Source: Anaeramoeba flamelloides (lineage: Eukaryota; Metamonada; Anaeramoebidae). Taken from it: DNA of 64,000 nt. The DNA lies in the NCBI GenBank assembly GCA_027625915.1, contig JANTQA010000023.1, positions 23,498,001 through 23,562,000 on the forward strand. The letters are read 5' to 3'. Shown piece after piece: positions 10,954 through 21,124 of the stretch (positions within the stretch are counted from its first letter, which is position 1; each line of letters opens with the position of its first letter). Below the pieces are notes generated by a model. The model searched no databases. It was not told the DNA's origin and worked only from the letters and a program-made list of their open reading frames with translations. A program made the position numbers and the translations under genes.

Positions 10954-11408
10954 ATGGCTTTATCAAGCACAAAAAAATTAATTATCTTAGCTGGTATTTT
11001 AGCTGTGGGAATCTTTATGAACATAATTGCTTGTTCTGTTTATCATAATGCACTGCCATTAGTTGCAATTGTTTTTTATCTTCTGGCTCCTTTATCAATG
11101 ATGTTTTGCAAGTAATGGTTTTCATTCCTGAACATAATTAACCGCTTGATCTTAAAATATATGATTTTAGCGTTTTTTCTTGTCTACAATTGCTTAACCC
11201 ACCTTCTTTTTTATTCTTCTTCCGATCTCTTTTTACATGATTTTTTTTTCTTTTTTAATTTTTTTTTTTACAACCTTTTTGGTTTTGTCGATTAAAACTC
11301 AAACAACCCTAAAGAGGACAAGCTACCGATTTCACAAGTGCTCCTGGATTGTATGTTTTTTTTTTTTTATTTTCATTTTTTTTTGTTTTGTTGATCATTT
11401 TTTTTCTT

Positions 11409-11447
<39 letters not shown>

Positions 11448-11668
11448 TCTTCAAAAGTGGATCTGCTGAACTTTCAAATTTCTTTACAGGTATCTTTTTA
11501 ATCTCAGGGCTATTCTTCCCAATTGTTCTTGTTCATGTTGGGGTAATCGAAGGTGCTGCTTGTGCCTTGACGCTTATTGGCGGAGTGATTGTTATTGTGG
11601 CATGTATATTTGTACAACGTGTTTTCTCTCCACCGGATGATCTTGACACAAATTATACAGAATTTTAA
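10954..11668 (+). CDS. Vps55/LEPROT family endosomal membrane protein
   Basis: Three exons, 10954-11111, 11315-11350 and 11458-11668, joined by GT-AG introns of 203 and 107 bp, give a 134-residue protein (human LEPROT is about 131). Exon 1 encodes two hydrophobic helices with the family pattern (GIFMNIIACSVYHNALPLV, then LLAPLSMM). The 36-nt exon 2 encodes GQATDFTSAPG, and exon 3 starts SAELSNFFTGIFLISGLFFP, matching the family ELA-FFTTG-FGFPV block, followed by helices three and four and an acidic tail. Phases agree at both junctions. Intron 2 contains a run of 33 T. Vps55 works with Vps68 in late endosome to vacuole traffic. An independent open frame at 10658 just upstream was not accepted. 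Confidence 0.88.
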
Positions 11669-12359
11669 AGTGCAAAATAATCTTTTCAAACCCAAATCAT
11701 AAACAAAATTCAAATTCTTTCAAAAAAATAAAATCAAACAACAAACTTATTAATTTATTAAATTTCAAAAAATAATCTATTTTTGAATGAAGAAACCTTT
11801 TATTTATGCACATTTGACTTTGGGGAATATTCAGATCTTATTTGTTTATTTTAGAATTTGTTAATAATACTGATTATTGAATAGCACACCATTTTATTTT
11901 ATCTAATCTTTCAATTTATTGGTAAACCAAATTAACTAATTTTTTTAAACAAAATGGATCCAAAAAATATCACTACATTTTATTTTATTTTATTTTGTTT
12001 ATTAAATGAGTAATTTCAAAAAAGTGTGCCAAAAAAGTTTTCAATAGAGGAACGGAAATAGATCTATTGAAGTTTGTTGACTATTTTCATTATTAATTGT
12101 GAAAACTTTTTATTAACACTTTTTTAAAATTACTCTGTTTTATATAATTACTAAATTTTTAATGGAAAAAATCATTATATCTTTACAAAAACAAATACTC
12201 TTTTAAAGAACTATCCCATTTTGATATTTAGTGGGCGTACTTTTTATGTTTAAGGGTCTAGGCATTTACGGTGGATTTGCCCCATACCCAAGGAGTGACT
12301 TGAAACCTAAAATTGGTATTGTGAAATTACCCTTCTTTTGAATAGACAAAATTCAAATT

Positions 12360-12665
12360 ACATTGAAATAAAAAAATATTGATCGGATTCTCATTGGTCA
12401 AAAAAATGAATTAAAGAAAAAAAATCTTGAGAGGATCGATAATTAGCAAAAAAATCAATTCTAAAAAAAAAAAAAGTGAAAAGGATCTCGATTGACAAAA
12501 AATCCAATTGAAAAAAAAAGTTTAAAAGAATTCTCAATTCCAAAAAATCAAAAAATATGTAAATAACAAAAAAATTCATTGGATCCCTTTGTCAAAAAAT
12601 TTAAATATGAAAAAAAAATTTAAAAGAGTTCTTAATTCCAAAAAATCAAAATTTAAAAAAAAATT
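12360..12665. repeat. Degenerate tandem-like repeat
   Basis: Units of about 50-60 bp recur with the theme GATCTC/TCAATT, then CAAAAAATCAATT, then an A-run and AGTTTAAAAGA. At least four or five imperfect units are visible, for example AAAAGAATTCTCAATTCCAA and AAAAGAGTTCTTAATTCCAA. Confidence 0.5.
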
Positions 12666-13229
12666 AATTGCTGCTTCTTTTTTTAAATTTCCAAAGGGTT
12701 TAATTTTTTCAATTTAAAACAAATTGTTTTCTTTAAGTACTTCATCAATTTAATTCGATTTAATCGAATAAGGTTAGATTCTAACTCTCAATATTTGATC
12801 AAGTAAGGATTTTGTAACATTCTTCAGAAAAAAATAACTGATTTGAGAAAAGAAAAAAAATGAAAAAAAAACAATCTTCGAGATCTCAATAAGTTCCAAA
12901 GAACGACACTTCAAAATCAAAACAGTTGCTTTCAAAATGATAAATCAAAACCATTCTAATTGGAAATTGATTGTCTCTCTATGGCAGTTTTTTCTAAAAA
13001 TGTCCTCTTTTTTGATTGTTGATTTTTGGAGATCGATCACGCTTCATTGGTTGGTTAGTTTTTGATTGGTGTTCAGCACTTATAAAAATTACAAATTTTT
13101 TTTCCATTTCAGAAAATTATTTTAAACCGTAGTGGGTTGACCCTGAACATCAACTTTATGGTTCATAAAACATGACAAGTTTATAAAGAGTCTAAAAAAA
13201 AATTCCAAAAAATGTTACTTAATTTAAAT

Positions 13230-13360
13230 TTTTTTTCTGAAATACTTGGAATTTTTACTAATATACTTAACAGTTTTAATCGATGAGTTCAATAGATATT
13301 ACTACTTTACAAATCCAATATTCCTTGAGACATTTGAATCGTGGCACGATAATGTGATTG
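13230..13360. repeat. Diverged dispersed repeat Z, copy 1
   Basis: Aligns with 17191-17320 in the same orientation: TTTTTTCTGAAATA, TTTTACTAATA, then a CATTTGAATCGTGG versus CATTTGAATTATGG block. Considerable divergence suggests an old family. Confidence 0.45.
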
Positions 13361-14740
13361 ACACCCAATAACAACATATTTTGAAATTAGGTTTCTCTGT
13401 TGGTAGATGCTAATCCCATAAGTTGTTTGCTTTTTTCTTTTAGTGTGAATAATTGAACAAACAAATATCGATTTTTCAACAATCATTTGAATTGAAATGC
13501 CTTAAATAACTCATTTCAAGTTAAAGATTTGCTTATTTCTCTAAAATAATGAAAAAATAAAAATAGTACTGAAACCGTCCTCAAAGAAATACAACAAAAA
13601 AGTAAGAAAGAAAAAAAATTTCAATCTGTCTCTTTGTAATTTCTTTGTAAAAGGGATCAAGGAAAATTGAGTAAGAATTTCTTCTCAATAACTCTTTCAA
13701 TCAAAGCAAGAAATAAAAAGCAACAAAACCAGATCTTATTTTGATTAACGAACCAACAGTATTGTTCCAATCTGGATTTTAATTTACTGTTTTTTTTGTT
13801 TTGTTTAAAATCTCAAGTAAGAGGAGACTGTTTTCTAAATACCAGTATTTTCTAGGAATTTCTTGGATTTAATAAGTTACTTTTCAATTAGGGTTTTCAA
13901 GATCGATGTCCACACCTAAATTCACTTTGAAAACAATTAATTTGAAATTTACAAATAGAAAATCTTCAATACATTTTATTTATTTGGGATGCATTTAAAA
14001 TTAGTAGACAAAAAAAAAAAAAATTATAGAAAACAATTTAAGGAAGTCTCTGATGAATTTCTGAATTCAAAAGTGTTAGAACAGAAATTAGTGGTTCAAT
14101 TTATTGACACAACAGAAAAAATCTAACTGAATTTGTAAGTCAAAAAGTGAGGACCAAAAGTACTCTCGGTAATCTGTTAAACACTCAAACTCACACCAAC
14201 AATTAGTTTGGATCTATACTAGACACAAATTACCTTACAATCTTTTTTACTGTCGAAGGTCAAGAAAAAGATCTTTATTATAATCAAATAATACTAAAAA
14301 TAATCCAAAATTTCAATAAGCCATTAATTTTTTGAAAGAACAAGAGAGAAAATACTCTTTCAATTTTAAAATGATGTCGGAATAAAATATAAGAAGTTAA
14401 AAGTAATTTACTTTTGGATCAAATCAAGAATAAAGAAACACAGTGGACTCTTTTGAAAAAAAAAAAATAGACAAATCGATTTATTAATTTTTCATCCAAA
14501 AAATTTTTACTGTCCACATTTAAAGTCAATTATCTTCAATATTTCTTTAAAAGTACATAGTAGCATAATTATAATTAAATTCAAATAGAGGAGTGGGCTA
14601 ATCCAAAAACCAGAAGAATTTGAAAACTTTTAAATATTTTCATTTTTTTTTTTCAAACTTGTCTCGCTTAAAATTTAAATAAAAACTAAAGCAAAAATAT
14701 AACACTAAAATATATCTTTCACGGCTCTTATAAAACAATT

Positions 14741-16153
14741 ATGTTAAGAAGTTTTCAAAAATTAGACAGGAATTTTCCAAAATTTTCAGTTAGCAAACTG
14801 TTTCAAATAAAAAGGCACCACAGTGCAGAGGATCTTGATCCAGATGGCTGTGGGCTTGATCCCTTTGACATTTCGTTCAATTCGCCAAATTTCCCAATGT
14901 CCAGCACTGAAATGCTGAGCAAAGATGAAACCCAAAGGCTCACATCTGAGGTTGAGCACATTTTACAATCCAAGCCCACATACCCGAGTGTGAAAGGGTG
15001 GAAATTCACAGAAAAGGAGCTCACAAGGCTCCTATCAAATAGGACCCACTCTGAAGACTTGGCTTTGTTTAAGACTGCAGCGAGCGCCACAGAAAGGGAG
15101 TTTGGCAATGAGACCTATTTCCGTGGGATCGCAGAATTTTCGAACAAGTGCGAAAAGGATTGTAAATATTGTGGGATCCGAAGAAGCCAGCCGATTGTCC
15201 AACGATTCGACATGTCTGACAAAGAGGTTGTGGATGCAGCGAGATGGGTTTCAGAATATGGGTATGGCTGCCTTTTGTTGCAGTCTGGCGAGCGAAAGGT
15301 CAAAAAGGAAAACGAGAGAGTCTCAAGGCTGATTCGTGCGATCAAAAAGGAGACGACGTCGGAGACCTACCCCAAGGGGATCGGGATCATCTTGTCTGTG
15401 GGCGAACAGAAGCCAGAGGTCTACAAGGAATGGTTTGATCTTGGCGCACATCGCTATTTGCTCAGGATTGAGACAACAAACCGCGATTTGTATCACAAAA
15501 TACATCCCAGGTTCAACCACTCTTTTGACACGAGAGTGCAATGCTTGAAAAGCCTGAGGGACATTGGCTACCAGGTCGGCTCGGGCGTCATGATCGGCAT
15601 TCCTGGGCAAAGCATTTTGGATCTTGCCCGCGATCTGCTATGGTACAGGGAAATGGATTTAGACATGATCGGGATGGGCCCCTACATCCATTCGCAGCAC
15701 ACGCCAATGTGCGAGGAATTTGAAAAGGATTACTGGCAAGCCCAAAACAATGTTACCAACCGAGACGATTGGGACTGGCACGACTCCGACTTTTCACAAT
15801 ACCGCGACATGGAAAAATGGAAAAGATACAGACTTGCATTAAGAATGATCGCCTTGACGAGATTGATGTGCTTCGACTGTAATATAGCTGCAACAACAGC
15901 ACTGCAGGCAATCGACCCCTTCGGCAGGGAAAGGGCGCTTGAGATCGCCGCAAACGTGGTGATGCCAATTGTCACCCCAAAGAAATATCGAAAGAATTAT
16001 GTACTCTATGACGGGAAGCCCTGTGTTGAAGAGGACAAGGAAGAATGCAGAGGCTGTCTTCAAGCCAGAGTGACTTCCATTGGCAAACGAGCTGTTTTCA
16101 ATCAATGGAATGATCCTCCTCATTTTTTACGAAAACAAATTCATAAAAAATAG
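14741..16153 (+). CDS. hydE: [FeFe]-hydrogenase maturase HydE (radical SAM)
   Basis: Single-exon 470-residue protein. Residues 130-150 hold the radical-SAM cluster site C137-x3-C141-x2-C144 within EFSNKCEKDCKYCGIRR, a HydE signature. Later HydE blocks follow: LLLQSGE, ILSVGEQ, HRYLLRIETTNRDLYHKIHP, GVMIGIPGQS and AATTALQAIDPFGRE, then NVVMPIVTPKKYR. The C-terminal C428-x7-C436-x2-C439 has the same spacing as the accessory cluster cysteines of bacterial HydE. HydE acts with HydF and HydG to build the H-cluster. An N-terminal extension of roughly 85 residues starts with a basic, hydroxylated, acid-free stretch (MLRSFQKLDRNFPKFSVSK), consistent with hydrogenosomal import. A segment of about 30 residues (near 330-365) is extra relative to bacterial HydE. 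G+C and GC-ending codons are far above the surroundings, suggesting strong expression or transfer. Ends in TAG. Confidence 0.95.
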   Translation: MLRSFQKLDRNFPKFSVSKLFQIKRHHSAEDLDPDGCGLDPFDISFNSPNFPMSSTEMLSKDETQRLTSEVEHILQSKPTYPSVKGWKFTEKELTRLLSNRTHSEDLALFKTAASATEREFGNETYFRGIAEFSNKCEKDCKYCGIRRSQPIVQRFDMSDKEVVDAARWVSEYGYGCLLLQSGERKVKKENERVSRLIRAIKKETTSETYPKGIGIILSVGEQKPEVYKEWFDLGAHRYLLRIETTNRDLYHKIHPRFNHSFDTRVQCLKSLRDIGYQVGSGVMIGIPGQSILDLARDLLWYREMDLDMIGMGPYIHSQHTPMCEEFEKDYWQAQNNVTNRDDWDWHDSDFSQYRDMEKWKRYRLALRMIALTRLMCFDCNIAATTALQAIDPFGRERALEIAANVVMPIVTPKKYRKNYVLYDGKPCVEEDKEECRGCLQARVTSIGKRAVFNQWNDPPHFLRKQIHKK

Positions 16154-16437
16154 GAATTTTTATTCTGTTTCTTTTGTTTGAAATCAATATTTATTTGAAA
16201 TAGTTTTTTAGTTTTATTTTGAATAAAATTATAGTTTCCGTAATCTTTTCATTTTATGATCATTTTTCGATTTTATTTGGATATTGTTAATTTTTGTTTC
16301 ATACATTTAAATTCACAACAAATTTAACATGTGGGGTTGGTACAGAAGAAATGAAAAAATAATTTTAAAAGAAATTTGTTCTGCGTTTTTCCACAGAGCA
16401 TATTTGAAAATCCGAAAAAAAGAACAAAATATCTTTC

Positions 16438-16620
16438 TTAAGGGACTAATTTCTATTAAATTTTTTTACCTAAATTTAATCGAGATTGAGAAAAAATTTT
16501 TTCCAATTACTTAGATTTGAAAAACCCTGTTTATTTTCAATTTTAAACATATTTCTCTATCAGGAATCATTATTTAGAAATTGCTCAAAAGTCAAAAAAT
16601 AATAGAGACTCACATCTTAA
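16438..16620. mobile_element. TTAA MITE family M1, copy 1
   Basis: Starts TTAAGGGACTAATTTCTATT and ends in AATAGAGACT...TTAA, 183 bp. It aligns over its whole length with 43629-43809 and more weakly with 39590-39738. The right end here is degraded relative to the intronic copy. TTAA at both termini suggests TTAA target use. Confidence 0.75.
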
Positions 16621-17190
16621 GGGATTAATGGAACCATAGATTCATCTATAATCAAAGGATGTTAATAATTGGGTATCAATTATATTTGAACTGTATTGAT
16701 CACATGGCCCAAACAAATCTAGTATAAATATTCTTGCAATAATAAATAATCTTGGATTGATTACAAAAGTTCACTTTTAAAAAATGTTCATTTTGGTTAT
16801 TTTTTTAAAAATGGCTTTTAGAAACCTATAAAAATTGAAAACCCAAATAATAATATTCTAGTATTTAATAATTCGTATTTAGAACTTTAAAAAGTAACTA
16901 TTTTTTCAATTTTTTAATTTCAAAGATTAATTTAATAATCATCAGTATAAAAACTCAAAGATTGATTATTTTATGTTTCCTTTTTATTAAAGCTGATTGT
17001 AACATCAATATATTTCAATATTTTAGAAATAATTTGTATGAAGAATCTATTGGTTAATTCTTTAATTTTTTTACCAACTAATTTTTTAGTAACTAATCTA
17101 CTTCTCATTTGAAATTTTGGAAAGATATTATACAAATTTCAACTCTGAAAATTGATAATTCAACCTTTTAAATATGTGGTCAAGTACAAA

Positions 17191-17320
17191 GTTTTTTCAG
17201 AAATTATTGGGTTTTTTACTAATACAAAGAATATTTTTAATAGATAAGATCAACTTTTTTTACAGTTTTCGTAATTCGATTTTTTAGAGTCATTTGAATT
17301 ATGGATCACTAATATTGTTT
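17191..17320. repeat. Diverged dispersed repeat Z, copy 2
   Basis: Counterpart of 13230-13360 in the same orientation. The surrounding 16621-18051 is otherwise AT-rich with no supported gene. Confidence 0.45.
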
Positions 17321-18051
17321 AGCCTTAATGGATACACACTTTAGGTTTATTATTGCTTTCTATTGGACCATGCAAACCCCTTCACAATTAATATATATTT
17401 CTGAGATAATATAATGAATTATTTGATAATAAAAATTCTAAATAAAAAATATCTAAACTCTGTTTCAAATAAAAGGTCACAGAAATTTTCAATAATTTTT
17501 CAGAATTGAATCAAATTAATTGGTGCATTATTTTAATATCTAAGAAACTCTTGAAAATATATAAAAAAAAAAACACTTAATTGAAGATTTAAAACTCATT
17601 CAAATAAAATATTAAAAAATAAAATTAAATATTTTAAATTTTAATATGCACTTTTATATGAAATGTGTAATCTATTTTTATAAATTGTAGGAAAAATAAT
17701 TATAAAACCCATAAAAACTTTTAAATCGGGGAAATAGTGATACAGTGCTTTACACTTCAAGCTTATATTCTTTAAAGTCTTATTTTCAATATAAAACCGC
17801 AATATATCTTGCTATATTGTTGAAATTATTTTTTTCTTTTTTTTTCTTTATTCTTTGTTCCTTACATCAATCGAGTAATGGTATTTTTTAATTCCGTTAT
17901 ATAGCTCAATCAAAATCAAACTAAACCACTTTCCATTTTTATACTTGTAGATTATTTCAAAATTGGTTTCTTCTTATCTTGTTTTTTTTTTTTTCATTTT
18001 CCAACCGTTCAATATCCAAAAATAAAAAAACAAAAAATGAAACAATAATTA

Positions 18052-19286
18052 AGGGTTTTGATGATAACATGATTAAATCACGATAAAGTTACAAAAATCG
18101 TGATCATTTCTATCAAATCGCGATAATATCAGAAAATTGAGATATTCAATATTATCGCGATAATATAACAAATCGCGATATTCTTTAAAAATTGGGATAA
18201 ATGACAAAATATCGCGATTAAAAAGTAATCGCGATATAATAGTTGATGGGTTTTTGGGTTAATTGAGAAATATTTTAAAAAAAAAATTTTTTTTTGATCA
18301 AAAAACAGTTAAGATGAAAAAAAGTAATTCTCTGAAAAAACAACAAAAAAGATACTTGATCCAATCAAGGATCAAACCCAAGAGTTTTATTGTGTTTTCA
18401 TTTTATTTGGTTGACAAATCTATCGATCCTTTTAGATCAACAACAAGAAGAACTCAAGAGAAATAAATATTTTTTTAGTTAATCGTGGTGTTGTAAATTG
18501 AGTTGAATAAAAGAGCTTCTAAAATAACCAACCCTTTGTCTGTTCTTTAAAGAATGTGTTCTTGGGTTAAAAGATTTTCAATATTCTCCGAAAGCTAAAA
18601 GGGATAGGTAAACTTTTCATTAGCTTTCACAACATCCTTTTCAGAAGATGACCACCAATTATTAAGATTTTTTATAGATTTGTCTTCTTATTCTTTTTCT
18701 TCTTTGAGCATCTTTGTATTGGACAGGAAACACAATTAGAGCTTAGAGTTTATTGTTTGATCGATCACCAATAAGAATGAAAATTATTCTTTATTCTTTT
18801 TTGCTATTTAAAATTGTCAATGTAACAGCCCCATTGTAAGAAAACACATCTATCTTATATTCAATTATATTGTTGGAGTGTGCAATTATTAGTTTGATCA
18901 TAAAATTGGTTTGAGATTTGATATTTTGTTAGAAAAAAAAAATGAAAAGAAAACAATTTTTTTCCACAACAAACCAAACTCATGGCCTTTACAAAAACTT
19001 TATGTCTTTCAAAACTTTCAAACGCTTGAAGACAGTACACAACCCTTACAAACACTTTCAAACATTTATGAAAGGGGAAAGTGTTGTAAAAGTCTCAAGG
19101 TGTTGTAAAAGTCAAGAGATTTTTTTTAAGTAAGATCTCAAAAAAATAATTTTTCATTTTTTTGCGATAATGTGAGTATCACGATAATGTTGAATATCGC
19201 GATAAAGTTGGACTAATCACGATTTTTAATATTATCGCGATTTTATTGTTAATATCATGATAATATATGTTATCATTAAAACCTCT
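18052..19286. mobile_element. Large TIR element family T1, copy 2
   Basis: Ends AGGGTTTTGATGATAAC and, inverted at right, AGAGGTTTTAATGATAAC. Both subterminal regions carry many ATCGCGATA or TATCGCGAT palindromes (about 18090-18240 and 19165-19255). The core aligns with 2624-4410. No transposase frame is intact or recognisable, so it is probably a non-autonomous member moved in trans. The short open frames at 18263 and around 18900-19130 are repeat sequence. Confidence 0.72.
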
Positions 19287-19361
19287 ATTAATTAAAATGA
19301 AAAACATCAATAAGTTCTTATCTTTCGAACAATCAAATTCAATAGGATTGATGATTTATGA

Positions 19362-20372
19362 GGTGTGTCCTTTTATTTGAAAAAAAATTAATGTAAAAAG
19401 AAAAAAATTAACAATAAGGCTCAATTATTTATACAAAACTTATTTTGTGATTAAGCCTCATAATCAATACTTTTTTTTCTATACCTGGTTAAAAATTTTT
19501 TCAAAAGTAAATTTTTAATTGTAAACTCAATTCCAAAAATTGGGGCATACCTTCAAAATCAATTTAATTCCAAGAAAAGTGATATTTGACTCTTAAATAC
19601 AAACACTAGATATTAGCAATCAATGTAAATAATTTTAAAGTTAATTATTTATCATTTTTTTTCATTATTTTTTGATTTGTGATTTTCAATAATTTTTTTG
19701 ATTTTTTTTGGATTCTTTTTTTTTACAAAACTTTTCGAAAATCTCAAAATTACTTTAAAATGAAATTTAAAAGTTTTCATTTTGATCACAAAAAAAAATT
19801 TTTTTTTTTTCTCAAAAAGAAGAAAGATTCTTTTTTTATCAAAAAAAAAAATTTTTGAAAAAAATCATGATATGGTGTGCTAGGGCACATGGCCTACAAA
19901 CAGACCTTATTATCATTAATGGAAGTGTGAATACTGAATATATTATTAATGATATTATCAAAAAAATCAAAGGAAATTCAACTCGCTAATTCAGAATATG
20001 GTGAGTTGAAATGGATTTTCCAAAAGGATGGAGCTTGTCCACATACTTTAAAAAAAAAACTCTAACTTACTTAAATCGGGGATGTAATGTTCTGGACCCA
20101 TGACCCCCAATTCCACAAATTTAAACCCAATTGGGAATTTATGGATACTAAACTGAAAAATTGTAACCAAAAAACGAAGAAGAATTTTTAAAATTTTCAC
20201 TAATGTATGAAATACTTTGAGTTGGGAAACCTAAGATAATTAGTAAACTCTATATTTAAAAGGATAGATTTAGTTATCAAAAGACAAGCTGAATCTATTA
20301 ATAGTTTTTATTAATTTTTCTTTCAATAAAAATGGATTTTTTGGTAACCGTGTTCCAAAAATAGGGGCACAC
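19362..20372 (+). mobile_element. Dead Tc1/mariner-like transposon
   Basis: Imperfect terminal inverted repeats (GGTGTGTCCTTTTATTTG left; inverted right end GTGTGCCCCTATTTTTGG). Plus-strand DDE remnants lie in three different frames: at 19873 a W-C-A-R-A-H-G block continuing IINGSVNTEYI, at 20018 FQKDGACPHT (second catalytic Asp), and at 20109 NSTNLNPIGNLW, the NSPDLNPIENLW motif with the catalytic Glu replaced by Gly. Spacing between the last two is about 34-35 residues, as in DD34E families. Frame changes, stops and the Glu loss make it inactive. Confidence 0.75.
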
Positions 20373-21124
20373 TTTTTTTTATTTTTTCTTTTTTATTTTT
20401 CGAATTGAATTTTAAATTTACTATAAAATATATAAATAGTATTAATTAAATATTTTCGAGTCTTTTATCATTTTAATGTTCAAGTATCATGTATTTTGGA
20501 GTATATTTTTATTAATGTATTTTTTTTTTGTGTCTCATTTTTTGGAATTGAGTTTAATTCATTAATTTTATTATTAGTAATTTTGATTTTTTTTTTTCAA
20601 TTTGAAAAAATTTTAAGACGTTGGATCCTTTTTGAGAAAATTGAAAGTTTTTTAAAGATATTTTTATGGGATTCTCGGATTCCATTTCATTCAATAAAAT
20701 ACAACTTTTTATGATAAAATAACCATTTAGGAAGGCAAAAATTTAAAAAAAGAATTCAAATAAAAAAAAAAAAAAAAATTAACACTGAATAAAATGAATA
20801 AATAAATAAAATAATTATTTTGAAAATAATTGATCAATAAAATTTTCATAAAAATAATTGTTTCTTTTTCAAAAAATGTTCATAAAAAAACAATAAAAGA
20901 AACAAGTCAAAAGAAATGATAAAATAAAAAATTAAAAAGGAATTGATTTGAAAGTTAGAATTAAATAAGCTTTAATACAAAAAAACATAAATGAAAAATA
21001 AAAATAATAATTTTTTTTCTGAGCAAATAATATATTTTTTTTTGTTTAAAATAAAGCACAATGATTAGATTCTTTATTTTTATTTATTTGTTCAACAGAA
21101 ATGATGAAAGTAATTTTTGTCAAA
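20373..21124. other. AT-rich 3' flank of the PSP1 gene
   Basis: No supported gene. An open frame at 20496-20714 is a hydrophobic AT-composition product with no recognisable motif. Confidence 0.5.

Larger units (their letters stand above)
11669..14740. other. 3.1 kb intergenic stretch
   Basis: It holds the 3' flank of Vps55, a degenerate short-unit repeat (12360-12665), one copy of a diverged dispersed repeat (13230-13360), and a small less AT-rich patch near 12248-12340 with a 30-codon protein-like frame of unknown meaning. No supported gene or RNA was found. Confidence 0.5.

Noticed and set aside
10658-10981. 107-residue frame overlapping the start of Vps55
   Set aside because: Composition-driven (runs of F and S), no motif, and it overlaps the well-supported Vps55 exon 1 in another frame.
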